From contig OX485803.1 in NCBI GenBank assembly GCA_950295325.1, positions 18,042,001 to 18,106,000 of the forward strand: a stretch of DNA of 64,000 nucleotides. The letters run 5' to 3'. The notes beneath the pieces were generated by a model that worked only from the letters and a program-made list of their open reading frames with translations, was not told the DNA's origin and searched no databases. Within the stretch, counting starts at the first letter, position 1; each line of letters begins with the position of its first letter. Below, one piece after another: positions 10,263-21,634 of this stretch. The DNA comes from Polytrichum commune. Taxonomy: Eukaryota > Streptophyta > Polytrichopsida > Polytrichales > Polytrichaceae. Made by a program: the position numbers and the translations under genes.

Positions 10263-11770
10263 GCCCCTTGTTTATCAAAACCCCAACTGCACACTGTGCC
10301 ATAAAAACGACATAGACACATGGCCCTACCTCCTATCAACATGCGAAAACCCATACTTAAAAGACCTACGAATTGCAATACACAACAAAGCGGTACACCT
10401 TGTTACCCAAACACTACAAACCAACAAGAACACATGATTCTTCACACTAACCAGTACAAGCAATCTCAACAACAAACCACCCGAACAAACAATCCCCGAT
10501 TGGCTCCTCAAATGCACATGTTCACAAGTGACATGCCAATGCCAAACCAAGTTAAGACCGGACATCTTATGCATAACCGGAGCCCCAAACCACACACAAA
10601 CACCAATATCACCCTCCCCCACACTCACAATCTATGTTCGGGGAAAACCGACGGCTAGTTCATTATCAGCCGATGGATTTCCCCTCATGGCCAGTCCAAA
10701 TTTCCAACCATTGGATGGCAATCTGATTGTAATTTCAATCCTCCGGCAATTAGCCGATGGACCATAAAATGTCCCGGAAATGTAGCCGATTCTTCTTGTG
10801 AGTTACTGGATTTCAGTTGAAAGCATCCAAAGCGCTATTTGTCTAGGGCATCTGATGATGCACTTGAGGAAATACCCTAAACCTTAAACTTTTTGAATTA
10901 TGCAACCTTTCCATGACCAAATCCAATTGCTTCTATGAAGAATTGGGGGACCCTTGGCCTTCAAGCGGTGAAGGCATTGCTAGGTTCAATTCTTGCCAAG
11001 GATATTAACTCTTCAAATTTAAAGTTTTGAACATGCCTTTCTTTTCACTTATTCAAGATTTTGTACTAAGAAATGATTTCTAATAACTTTTCATACATTT
11101 AAAAAAAATTAGTGACGATATGAATTCCATTTAATCGGATATTGGCCAATGAAAATATGAAAACATAGGCAATTGGCCGATTGATTTTACAAAAGACCGG
11201 CTCTTGCCGATGTAAATTGGAAAAAATCCGACCCTTCGTAGCAACTACCGGCAATTAGCCACTAAGGCTTCAAAAACTTCCCGAACTCTGCTCACAATCC
11301 AACTCATTGAATTCACATATTGCCATGACATATTCCCCAATCAAGCCCTCACACACAAGCCTACCAAATACAACCCACTAATTAACACCATACAAAACAA
11401 TGGATGGATAACCAATCCCCTCATTACCATCATATCCGGAGTAAGAGGAGCTATACACGAACATTCCATTAACAAACTTACGAATCTAAAATTCCAAAAC
11501 CAATTATTAGAACCCTCATGAAAAGTATACACCAGCCGGCCATCAAATATCTCACATACCTTGTACTAAACAAAAGAAAACTTGAAAACAAACAAACACC
11601 CGTTGCTCCTCCCCCCAACCTCCTTAATGAAATGGGACAACTTGTACAACACCCAAGCCCACCTCCCCAAAGGCATAATACCTTATGTTGCACTATGGAC
11701 AACCGTGATCAGCATTAGGCTAACACACCCGCATCCATGCCAATACCTAGCCAGGGCATTATCTTTTTCT
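10263..11770 (+). pseudogene. RLE-type LINE fragment (copy 2), interrupted
   Basis: Frames read NCTLCHKNDIDTWPYLLSTC (CX2C...C finger), HNKAVHL, then CQTKLRPDIL (the PD endonuclease motif) and SPSPTLTI. An unrelated 658-bp insert then intervenes, and the same domain resumes with IQLIEFTYCHDIFPNQ, TKYNPLINTIQNNGW, GVRGAIHEHSINKL and YLVLNKRKLENKQ. The fragment starts at the same place as the finger of copy 3 (29.1 kb) and lacks RT and RNase H. It is clearly the same family as copies 1 and 3 but dead: one finger His is Tyr, and frameshifts follow the endonuclease. Confidence 0.72.
10633..11290. mobile_element. 658-bp insertion in the LINE, 9-bp target duplication
   Basis: The LINE reading frame is split between 10632 and 11291, and the 9-bp sequence CTCACAATC is present on both sides (10624-10632 and 11291-11299). 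Ends are weakly inverted (left TATGTTCGGGGAA, right complement CAGAGTTCGGGAA). The interior repeats GGCAATTAGCC/GGCAATTGGCC several times. A 9-bp duplication favours a Mutator-like element; an 8-bp duplication plus a chance match (hAT) cannot be excluded. Confidence 0.72.
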
Positions 11771-11784
11771 TTCTTTCTGTAAGT

Positions 11785-12524
11785 TGAATGTCATAATAAT
11801 CCACAAGAGAGATGAATTTCTAGAATTCACATAAGAATCTTCGAACCAACATTCATCCTAGTAATATATACACACACTAAAAGACATATACTTGTTATGC
11901 AAGATTTCAAGAATGTTGGTTTTGGATGATGGATGTATTGGTTTAAGGTGCTCCTACCTTACATCCGGTTTTTTCCTCACGGGCCTTGGTGTGTGTGTGA
12001 AATGGCCCCAAGGGTTGACTCTTAACTAATTTGCTAAAACTGGAGATATTTGTGGACACTTCTCAAGTTCAACATTAATTACCATCAAAAGCCAGCAGAC
12101 TGCCTCAAGACTTTCCATCCAAATGCTGAACTAGAATTGGATGAAATTGATATTTTCAGTTGCATACTGGGTTGTGTAAAAGGTATTTATCATCCTCGTG
12201 AAGTGTCGAGGCAAGTCCAGTAGATATCCGGAAAATGGCCAAAATGAGCTGATGATTCGGCCAGAAAGAGTGGCTTGAAATTTGTGCAATCTTTTTCAGA
12301 GATGGAGTAGAGGAAACGATGAGGAATGCAAGTTGTTTCATATTTTTATTCCTAGTAAAAAAATCAATATTTTCTCAAAGAGGTAAGTAAGTCAAACCCA
12401 CTACTTGTATAGTAGAGTCTTCTTAATTTGAGCATCAAATTATCTTATTTTGCAGACAAATGCACAAATAACTCAGTTTGGGTTCTTGGGAGATCAAATT
12501 AATCAAAAGGGCATGGGGGGAGGG
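11785..12524. other. No gene recognised
   Basis: No coding motif or repeat boundary seen downstream of the LINE fragment. Confidence 0.45.
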
Positions 12525-13480
12525 TCAGGTTAGTACCAAAAAGAGAAAACACAACAAAAAATACATGTAATCATCTAATATGGAAACATGTTCTTTATTT
12601 ATAAACAAATGTGGTACAACATAGGGTTCAGGATGCCATTTCTCTATTAACAACCTAAAACCCATTGTGGGGATGTATGATGGCACAAAATCAACAATTG
12701 AAGAGGGGCCATTGATGACTCTAGTGCCAGCAGGCAACTCCATGGACATCACAATTGTGCAACGTGTTACGGTAGTCAGGTGACACAAAACATCATAACA
12801 CTCACTAGCTCTAGCACCAATCGTAGCAACGCATTTAGCTCCCACATAGCCACTCACGGCGTCAACAACGCCATTGCGAGCATCTCTTGAAGCCAAACCT
12901 CTAGACCTCTCAACGCCTTGTCCCTCGTCTCTCCATGCATCCCAAGAGTATCATGAAGTGCACAATTGACCACTCTCTCATTCTCTTCATTTTCAACTGC
13001 AAACCTTTTGTGAATTGAAATACGTCATGTTTGTAACCCCCGACACCGTGGTAAAAAATATTATTTAGAAACAAACAAAAAACATTGGAGATATCTTCCA
13101 TGGCAATGTCATGAGGATTCATCATGACTTTCCATATGGAAGCCGCACGCATCACATCCATGTCCGCAAATCACAATGGTATGGCCCATGTTGGATAAAA
13201 TTGATGACCACTCTTGCACATGTGATACAAAGTTCCAGCAAGAGTCATGCTGAGATGTTTCTTCATATGGAAATGAACCCATTGATGAATATGTTGCAAC
13301 CCATCACTATGAAATTAACTCACATGATTGTTCAATCCAAGCTTCGCGAACTTTGCATACTCCATTTTGTTGTCGTTTACGACATCAGCCGACACATTGC
13401 AATGCACAAACTCATAATGTTCCTCCCCGTTGTTCTTCATACAATAATCATGCCCTTGAAAGCGTGCAAACCCTCATCCC
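12525..13480 (-). pseudogene. Decayed unidentified coding-like sequence
   Basis: Several adjoining minus-strand frames look like one broken protein. About 13440-13340 reads NNGEEHYEFVHCNVSADVV. 13161-12910 reads ASIWKVMMNPHDIAMEDISN and then LFLNNIFYHGVGGYKHDVF. 12896-12525 reads NGVVDAVSGYVGAKCVATIG and then VDFVPSYIPTMGFRLLIEKW. Stops and frameshifts separate them, and no family was recognised. A degenerate transposase or captured gene is possible. The plus-strand frame 13111-13506 overlaps it and has no motif either. Confidence 0.3.
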
Positions 13481-13499
13481 TCAACTGCTTGCATGACAC

Positions 13500-14372
13500 A
13501 ACATGACCCGGCGGAGGACTCACGTTCCAACCCAAGCAAGACCTTCATTTTCTTGTTCAACATGGGAAAACCAATAGAATGGCCCTTCGCTGCCATTTGA
13601 AAATGTTTGTGACTCAATGCACTACCCGTCTCCACGACTCACAACCCAGTGATGCAAACCTACTCAATAAATTTCCTTGAAATAACAAGAAGCCTAATGT
13701 TTACATCCACACCCCCAACAACATTGGTCACTCAAGCTTCAAAGTACTTAAGACAACGCTCGTGTTCGCTCTTCCGCTTGCGAGCAAGCGAGAGCATGCA
13801 TCAATGACACCAACAAACAACAACCCATAAGAGAAACACAACGTCACGGAAGACAAACTATGATGCACAAGAGTTGAACATGGGCACCATGTGACGGCGG
13901 ACATATAGTCGCGGCATTGCCACCTTTCTTTACCACGTCATTGTCCCATTGCACATAATTGCCACTCATACTCACAATATGCCCGCCCTTGTGCCCAAAT
14001 GCGACCCTAGAAACTTTGGAGAGGTGAAGCCCTCCCCCCCACCTAGAGCAATCCCAATATCCGACAAGTAAATTTATACGTATTGTTGGCCCCAACCAAC
14101 GAGGTTGAACACTACTCATATATTGGCACCCCATATGCGACCGCAAGTGATGTGAAACAACACCTATCTGGTCAATCGTTGCATCTCACCTATCACTACA
14201 TTCGTTTTGGGCCACCACTTTTCCAATTAGCCATTTTGGGTTCACACAAGAATCAATGTACCCCTAGTCTAGTGCACTTGTAGTGGTCATTCACCATGTT
14301 CAATTTTTCTACTCAACAAATGTGTCAAGCGAATTGACTTTGACTCTTCAGTGTTTAGCTACTACCCTAATT
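13500..14372. other. No gene recognised
   Basis: Contains a 100-codon minus-strand frame (13844-14146) without recognisable motifs. It may be an upstream part of the broken sequence at 12.5-13.5 kb or chance. Confidence 0.4.
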
Positions 14373-14470
14373 ATCCCAATCAGTGTGTGTTACTAGGTAT
14401 TCGGAGTTACACAATGCTATAACTATTTAACGAGAATTTGATATTCTACCAAGCAAAGTCATTTATGTTG
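14373..14470 (-). mobile_element. MITE-C fragment
   Basis: Begins ATCCCAATCAGTGTGTGTTACT and shares ACAATGCTATAACTATT with the MITE-C copy at 14696. Only about 100 bp of one end is present. Confidence 0.5.
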
Positions 14471-14695
14471 TAGGTTACGTAAACATGACATAAATAAATG
14501 TTTTATGTGCATTCACAGCATGTCTAGTTCCACTCTCTGCAAAGTCAGTACCGAATTCAATTTCATTCAAGTATCAAAACTCCATAGCCTCACATTTCTC
14601 CAAACGAACACTTATTGAGTTCAATTCATCGAAGAGGGGAGCATAAACCTTATAAAATTTCTTAGCAATTAACAATTCAATACTTACCACATTGA

Positions 14696-14893
14696 TTATC
14701 CGACTAGTGAGTGCTACTATTTGGAATTATGCAATGCTATAACTATTGAACGAGAATGTAATATTTTACCGAGCATTTATGTTCTATAATGTCCAAACAA
14801 CCTATTGAACTTTCGTTAGTAATAATTGAACTCCTTGATATAATACGTTATTGCATTGCGTAACTCCACATAATAACAGGCATTGTCGGGGGT
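14696..14893 (-). mobile_element. MITE-C copy 2
   Basis: About 198 bp, homologous along its length to the reverse complement of 7645-7861, with related TIRs. The interior AACCTATTGAACTTTCGTTA matches the complement of AATGAAAGTTCAATAGGTTG. It is the second near-complete copy of this short family, in opposite orientation. Confidence 0.6.
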
Positions 14894-15199
14894 TATTATG
14901 TGTAGTGTATTTTTTGGATTTAGTCTGGGGGGCATAATTTTCCTTAACATATAGGCGATTTTAACACTTCTTGGGGTAACACATGTTGAGGGTGGACTGC
15001 AGCAGTTTTGTGCACCCAAAGAAGTGGCAACACCATACACACAAGCAAAAAAAAAGAAAAAAGAAAAAAGAAAAATATATATGCTTAGCATATTATTTAT
15101 TATTGGGGTCCTTCATCGTGAAGCTCACACTTGTCGCCATACGATTTGGTGAGTCTCCTGAAAAAGATGTCTTGGTCATGTACACCATGCACTTGCTCA

Positions 15200-15698
15200 G
15201 GGCCACTTCACACACGAGACTGAGAGCCTGTGACCATTACACTTCAAGCACTCTCATTGGTGGAAAAGGCGGAGCCGGTTCAAGTTCGCTCCACACTACC
15301 CTTGAGGGACCAACGGAGTATGTGAATGCAAGATGGATGTAAAGTCTACATGGACTCCTACATGGCATCAAATGGATCGTGTATCACAGTCACTTGGATT
15401 ATTTTCAAAAACCATCTCTTGGAGGTAGGTCTAACACAAAACCAGGAGACCGCGGCACTCCGATCATTCACAACTGTTGGTTTATTCTATGTTATCATGT
15501 GTGAGGACCCGTATGAATAGAAATTCATTGATATAGCATTTGGTCGAGGGCCCGGTCACATATGACTTCACTCGACACTTGAGGGTCCATGACCACACTA
15601 AATGATTTTGGAGGTGTTTTGGGACGGCCTTTGGACACTTTCTTTTGAGCTCTCACAATTAAATGGTCACGGCTCTTGGCTCGTGTGTGAAGTGGCCC
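15200..15698 (+). mobile_element. MITE-A copy 3 (499 bp, best preserved)
   Basis: TIRs are GGGCCACTTCACACACGAG and the complement of GGGCCACTTCACACACGAG at the right, a perfect 19-bp match. It is flanked by TCA and TTA (one change from a TTA duplication). It has the same 499-bp length and orientation as copy 2 and provides the empty site for the 1134-bp insertion. The frame 15326-15520 encodes 64 residues (MQDGCKVYMDSYMASNG start), conserved with copy 1. No transposase. Confidence 0.82.
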
Positions 15699-15701
15699 TT
15701 A

Positions 15702-16795
15702 GTCTTCTATACCTATACTTTCCCATTATGAGCATTTGAATATAACTTTAATATTGTATTACCTCAATTTTTGTTGGGTCTTCTTGTTAATCGAGAGAGC
15801 ATTACTTACACATAAGGTATGTAACTTATGGACACCTTACACATAAATACAATCTTAAAAAGTTATAGTCATAATAGGTACATAGAGAACTAACCTTAGG
15901 TTTTCATGTTAGAATTACGATCATTTTGAACAAGAATCTATAACACCATTTTTCTATGGAGCATATACTAGAAAACATATTGCAAGAATAAAATACCACT
16001 ACAGCACAATACAAGGCCAAGACAAGGTTGAGGGAGACTAATTAGTCAAACAAGCCCGTGGAAGGTCCTTAAGGACTTCCGATCAATAATCAAATCTTGC
16101 CTAACAAAAATAATTTGATGGGCGCCCCAAGACCTCACAAACTCATCAAAGAAACCATGCCTAGCAATCTCGAGAGTTCTCTTGCAAGCCTTGAGGAGAC
16201 CGTTCACCTACCTCTTCCATGGTCAAGGATAGTTGACCAAAGATCTCAATGAATCATTGCATCCACCTATTATTCTTGACTACACACCCGTCGGTTCCCC
16301 TCCTTCCACGTAATGTGCATAGCAAAACTCCAAATAATCAAACATATTGCTTTAACCCCGGCCTCTTGAATCTCCCAATGAGATGTTTGTCAATGAGGCA
16401 ACGCTTTGCTAAAGGAAGGATACCAAGGTTCCAAGTCGCCTGTGAGGCCAAACCCCCCACCCTTAAGCGTCCGTAGTCCGAGTAGTGGGTTTGGGCTCAC
16501 ATTCCTCCGCGGTATTGGATTTGGACTTGGATGAGTCCATAGTGCAAGGTTCACCCTTCAAGTGGTCTTGGATTTAACTTTGGTCTTTGCTTCCTTTGTC
16601 TTGCCATCGCGAGAGTGCTCCACATTCTCCATTAAGTTGTGCACGTGGTTTATTTTTAAAGAGAGGATGCAAGTGTTAAAAAAAACACTATTCTCTATAG
16701 TCAATCTCAAATACATTTACTTATGAAAGCCACACATAACACTAACTAGCATAATATAACTAACTACTTGTCTATGAGCTAATTAGGTAGGCTAT
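15702..16795. other. No gene recognised
   Basis: AT-rich sequence without motif-bearing frames; a few 60-75-codon frames are not supported by anything else. Confidence 0.5.
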
Positions 16796-17150
16796 CTACT
16801 AAGCTCCTTCATGAACCCATCTCTTTACTTTCTAATTACATAAACCTAGCTCCTTCATAAACCCAGCTTCTTAGCTTCTAACTAAACAAACCCAGCTCCT
16901 TCATAAACCCAGCTCCTTCATGAACCCAGCTCCTTAGCTTCTAACTAAACAAACCCAGGTCCTTCATAAACCCAGCTCTTTACTTTCTAACTAAACAAAC
17001 CCAGCTCCTTCATGAACCCAGCTTCTTAGCTTCTAACTAAACAAACCCAGCTCCTTCATAAACCCAGCTCCTTCATGAACCCAGCTCCTTAGCTTCTAAC
17101 TAAACAAACCCAGCTCCTTCATAAACCCAGCTCCTTCATGAACCCACAAC
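16796..17150. repeat. AACCCAGCTCCTTCAT minisatellite with higher-order structure
   Basis: Short units of 17-18 bp (AACCCAGCTCCTTCATAA / ...ATGA) alternate with a longer unit ending CTTAGCTTCTAACTAAACAA. The pattern of two or three short units and one long unit is repeated about five times, so there is a higher-order period of roughly 60-80 bp. Units differ by single bases. There are no unique spacers, so it is not CRISPR-like. Confidence 0.9.
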
Positions 17151-18608
17151 TTTGTAGTTGTAATCCCCAACTACCTCACTAATTATTCAAGCCCTTAACT
17201 AATCTTCCTACCTAATTTCCCTAATTCTACTAACAACCCCTTTCTAATCACACAATTCTTCTCTAATCCTAAAATCCTAAAATCCTAGAGAGGAGAGGGG
17301 GAGAGAGAATTTCCTAACTTCACTAAGACTAACTAATCCACACAAGTATATTTTTGCACTCATCACAACATCAAGTGCTCAACTCTTAAACATGGAACTT
17401 GCAACCACGTGTATTCAAAACATGAACTTTAAGTACCACAAATTGGAATCATGAATTAACTTTAAAATCCTTCACGTCAACACTAATTCTACCAAGAAGT
17501 CAAGCCCTCTTCAAGGCTAACAAGCCTTGGCTCTCAAACTAAAAACTAAGCACACACATGTGCTCCAATATGGCTTCCCACACCCACACTTATAACTCGT
17601 GGGGTGCCTTGGAGCACAAAGGAAAGAGAGGATGAGTGAGGGAAGAATGAGGGATTATATAGTAAGCTTGAGGGGGTGAGCACCCTCAAGGCTCACGATA
17701 AGCCCTTGAGATTTCCTCCTACTTAGTAGGCGCCAATCCTATCTTCTAAGCCTTCCTCCCTCAAATGATCAACAAGGATCCTAATTCGAACATTTAACTA
17801 GCCTTGGCTTTCTACCTACCACACTTTACCAAACTTGGGATGCTTCAACCCAAACTTAGCCTCCTTCGCTTTCCGCCGCCATAACTTTCTCCCCTTACTT
17901 TCCCAAATCGTCGCTCACCACTTAATTCAAACCACGATGCTTAACTCGTGATTTGATTGGTGCTTTGAGAATTTGCTTATCCTCCACCTTGCATTCTTCC
18001 TTGGGCCTTCCCCATTAAGTGGCCATGATGAGGTGGTCCACTTGTGCGCTCCATGTGATCCTCCATTCATCCCAATTCGAATGCACTTGCCTCTTGAGTC
18101 ACTTTGGTTGTCTCCATCCATTTGTACTAGCCTACTCACTAACTACTCAATCCAAGTTCTCCTTACCTATCCTCATTCATTCAAATCCTTCCGAAGGTAA
18201 AAACACAATAACAACTCACATCCTAGCCTCTTACAACATGGTACTTCTAAGACTAACATTTCACTCTTTTTATATTTTTGTGAAGTAACATGCTACTTCA
18301 AAGTGCATCAACTAACGTTTCAAGGGTCTAAGACTAAATGTGGGCACCCTTTTGGGCTCACATCGCCAATGACCCACACGAGACGCTCTAGCACATTTGC
18401 TTCCCCCGATTCCACATATGTAAACCCATCCAACATGAGCATGTTGAGTTTGGAAATGTAAGTGAGGAAATCATGTGCTTCGCCCCACTGCCAACTATAA
18501 GTGTCAAAACTAAAATTAGTTGTGTGTTCAAGATACAATTGGATCACATGCATCTCGACGCCACATTGAACCTCACCACTGTGGACCTTTGCCACCCAAC
18601 CATTCTTA
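17151..18608. other. No gene recognised
   Basis: Purine-rich GAGAGG stretches near 17.28 and 17.62 kb. Two minus-strand frames (18320-18628 and 18678-18929) flank the fold-back at 18.6 kb. Deleting the fold-back does not put them in one frame, and neither has a recognised motif. Confidence 0.4.
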
Positions 18609-18718
18609 GGGTTAGTTTGCTCGCCCACCGGATTCTAATGAAAATGTAGATGCCACCAGGTGGAATCTACATTTCCATTATAATCCAGTTGGCGAGCGGC
18701 CTACATGAAAACTAACCC
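18609..18718. mobile_element. 110-bp fold-back MITE
   Basis: Nearly the whole element is one inverted repeat. Ends are GGGTTAGTTT and AAACTAACCC; inner arms of about 33 nt (GCTCGCC...GGAAATGTAGAT) surround a short loop, GCCACCAGGTGGA. Flanks TTA and TCA suggest a decayed PIF-like duplication. The terminal GCTCGCCCAC block is also found at the ends of the 46.47-kb element. Confidence 0.75.
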
Positions 18719-18796
18719 TCACATCGTCCCCACTAGACCGGGCACACACCAAATAGAGTACATAATATTTTACGCATTTGGGGAGCCCTCCATCTT

Positions 18797-19190
18797 GGGT
18801 AGGGTGGCTCATCATGCTCCGGGCTAGATCACATCTCCATTTAGCTAGGCCTTGCCCCTCCCACGCCTCCTTCACTGCATGGTTATCCTGCCCGCACCCG
18901 TGTGGGAACTCTTCCTCGTTGGGAACCAATGTGACAATACCCCGTTAAAAATACAAATATTCAAGTTGACATCACTCATTATTCCCAAGTTAGTTGATGG
19001 AGTTCCTTCACATGCCAAGGGAGCCTAATGGCTTAAGTGACCGGGTATTGTCACATTGGTTCCCAACGGCGAAGAGTTCCCACGCAAGTATGGGCAGGAA
19101 GATTGGGCAATGAAGGAGGCATAAGAGGGGCGAGGCCCAGCCAAATGAAGATGTGATCTAGCCTCAGGCGCTCATCACGAGTCAAAACCC
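18797..19190. repeat. Large inverted repeat, arms about 145 bp
   Basis: Left arm 18797-18942 and right arm about 19042-19190 are inverted copies with modest divergence. Examples are GGGAACTCTTCC / GAAGAGTTCCC, GGTTCCCAACG / CGTTGGGAACC and CTAGATCACATCT / AGATGTGATCTAG. About 97 bp separates the arms. The pair starts from GACAATACCCC in the centre. It may be two head-to-head copies of one repeat or an inverted duplication. Confidence 0.75.
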
Positions 19191-19194
19191 ACCA

Positions 19195-20640
19195 AAGCCT
19201 AGGCATACTCCCGCCATAATTAAGAAGCAATCAATAATACAACGACACCTATTATCTGACACGGAATAAAGTAAGATATCAGAGTATTTGATATTAAAGT
19301 AATCTCTTAACGGGCTGGAGGAGGGCCGCTATATGAACCATGTATGGTGGGGGAAGGTCTTAACTATACCCATGCCAGTTGTAAATGAAGGGGGGGGGGG
19401 GAGGACGACCATTGGTGGGACTCACTTTGTATGGGTACCACCACCTTAGACCCCATGTTGCCCCATGCCCCGTCTGGTGGGGATGCTCTTAGTAGAAGCA
19501 CCATTTTTTAGGGGAAGGTCACTATCACAATCACACAAGATTGATTTTGTCAAGTTACATGTGATTGTGATTTGACAATATAAGTGCATGAGATATAGGG
19601 ACCAGACATATAATTTGTGAAGGCCTTGAAGGCTTTACGCATCAAATGAGCACGATCTATGTTCAAAACGAAATGTTAGGTCACTGCAAACACCCAAAAA
19701 GCTTAGTCCCAAATCTCTTCTTCAAAGAGCTTCTTCAAAGAGGGCACCAATAGGACTATCAAAGAAGGTGTCAAATGGTAGACAAGCAAAGGTATCCTTG
19801 AAAGGTTGCAGCATGACAACCATTGTTTCCCAGACCAGTTGCTCATTCGTGTATAATTGAAGTTCCGGTTGGGCAACCCCCCAAACCCTAATTTTGTAGA
19901 GCCTTTGTGTTTCTAACATCCGCAACGAAACGAATAGGAAAACTGTAGAACCATGAGGCTTTGTCCTTTCTTATGAATGACAATAATTATAGTTGTACAC
20001 TTTGTTCATGCCAATCCATGGCTATTTAATATATTTATAACCAACTACAGTCAATTAGATTTTTGTGTCAAATCACAAAAACAACTATAATTACGAAAGG
20101 CAACTAGTTAACTAATCATCGAATTAGTTGGTTAGTTGTCCAAGGTATGCAAGCTTTCACCATCCAAGTTAAATAAATTAAGATAGTAGGGGTTCTTCAA
20201 GGTGGCCGCTTTTGGGTAAGAGCTACAAGTAGGTGTAGATATCATATTTCAGACCAGACAAGTTGCATACTGCACTAAGGGCGGCTTTATACACAGTCTC
20301 GGGCCAACCGGAGCACTGGCCCGATGAAGCCCTCAATCCGGCCCCACTTTATGAATGTTTTTGGGGCCCAACCTTGTCACATGTAAAGTGGTGAGGCCCG
20401 ATGGTGTTGAGGGTTAAGTTTCATAGAACTTACCATGGTCAATGTTCGGTGTTCTCGACAATTAAGTTTCATGACACTTAATACTATGGGGGATGACATC
20501 TATAGGGTTGTGGTTAGTGAATCGAAATTGGGTCCCACTAGACTAAATTGGGGCCTTTGAATCTATTCCGGCATCAAAATACTCTTATAAACTTATCTAC
20601 CATGTTCAATGGATTAACCAATGGGTGTGATTTAGGAGGC
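19195..20640. other. No gene recognised; G12 tract
   Basis: Holds a G12 run (19390-19401) and, near 20278, a possible TIR start, TAAGGGCGGCTTTATACAC. No gene. The stretch near 20.5 kb (CTAGACTAAATTGGGGCC) is repeated near 4.5 and 8.3 kb. Confidence 0.45.
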
Positions 20641-20644
20641 ACAC

Positions 20645-21335
20645 CATATTCTTGATTAACGGCTTAAATGTTTCATTTTTGTTTTCAGTGTATAATTAGC
20701 ACCTTAATTGTTGTGTTATTAGCCTAATGCTATCATGTTTATTCTAATTGTTGTTTTATTTGACTAACCCATAGCCTAAGTTGTACCATATGCTTGATTA
20801 AATGCTTAAATGATTCATTTTTATCTTAAGTTTGTGATTTGCACCCTAATTGTTGTGTTAGTAGCCTAATGCTACCATATTTGTGCTAATTATTGTGTTT
20901 TTGGACTAACTCATTGCCTAACGCACGCCAAATTCTTGATTGACAACTTAAAATGTTTCAATTTTATCTTAACTATATGATTAGCATCTTAATTGTTGTG
21001 TTATTACCCTATTGCTAACATACTTATACTAATTGTTGCCTTATTAGACTAACCCATAGCCTAAGTCATATCATGTGCTTGATTCAATGCTTAAATGTTT
21101 CATTTTTATCTTAAGTGTGTGATTAGCATCCTAATTGTTGTGTTATTAGACTAATGCTATCATATTTTAGTTAATTGATGCATTATTAGACTAACCCATA
21201 GCCTAAGACATACTCTATGCTTGATTAAATGCTTAAATGTTTCATTTTTATCTTAAGTGTGTAATTAACGCCCTAATTGTTGCCTTATTAGTCTAATGCA
21301 ATCATATTTATGCTAATTGTTGTGTTATTGGAGGA
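20645..21335 (+). repeat. 142-bp tandem satellite, about five units
   Basis: Landmark GCTTAAATGTTTCATTTTTA recurs near 20662, 20804, 20945 (diverged), 21089 and 21231, a spacing of 141-144 bp. Each unit also contains CTAATTGTTGTGTTATTAG and ACTAACCCATAGCCTAAG. Units are diverged by roughly 10-20 percent by eye, so the array is old. Confidence 0.9.
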
Positions 21336-21417
21336 GTGGAGTGAAGAGGAGAGGAAAAGAACTTACCCCCTAATGATTAACGGCCAAGATGAGCTTAATC
21401 CAAAGAGGAGCCTAATC

Positions 21418-21476
21418 GGGCCCTAGATGGGAGTTCGGGCCGAGGAAAAGCTCGTCCCAAACTCTCATCTAGGGCC
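21418..21476. repeat. GC-rich hairpin
   Basis: GGGCCCTAGATGGGAGTT (21418-21435) pairs with AACTCTCATCTAGGGCCC (21459-21476), 18-nt arms with one mismatch. It lies in a GGGCC-rich stretch downstream of the satellite. Confidence 0.75.
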
Positions 21477-21634
21477 CAATGGTTTGGCGCCAAAATTGTG
21501 CCACCTAGGACGCCACATGAGATGAGTGAGTGTTCGGGCCGGCCCCAAGTATAAAGCCCTTGGGCCCAACTCGATAAAATCGAACGATCATGTTGGCCCA
21601 AATTTTGAGAATTCGGGCCGGCCCTAAATATGAT

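Noticed and set aside
10320-10658. 112-codon plus-strand frame and its 100-codon antisense
   Set aside because: Both are alternative frames of the LINE finger/endonuclease region; the homologous frame is the one reading NCTLCHK, HNKAVHL and LRPDIL.
16796-17150. CRISPR-like array
   Set aside because: Repeats are contiguous and lack unique spacers, and the DNA is eukaryotic nuclear; it is a minisatellite.
18320-18929. One gene interrupted by the 110-bp fold-back
   Set aside because: Removing the fold-back and one 3-bp duplication does not place the two minus-strand frames in phase, and neither has a recognised motif.
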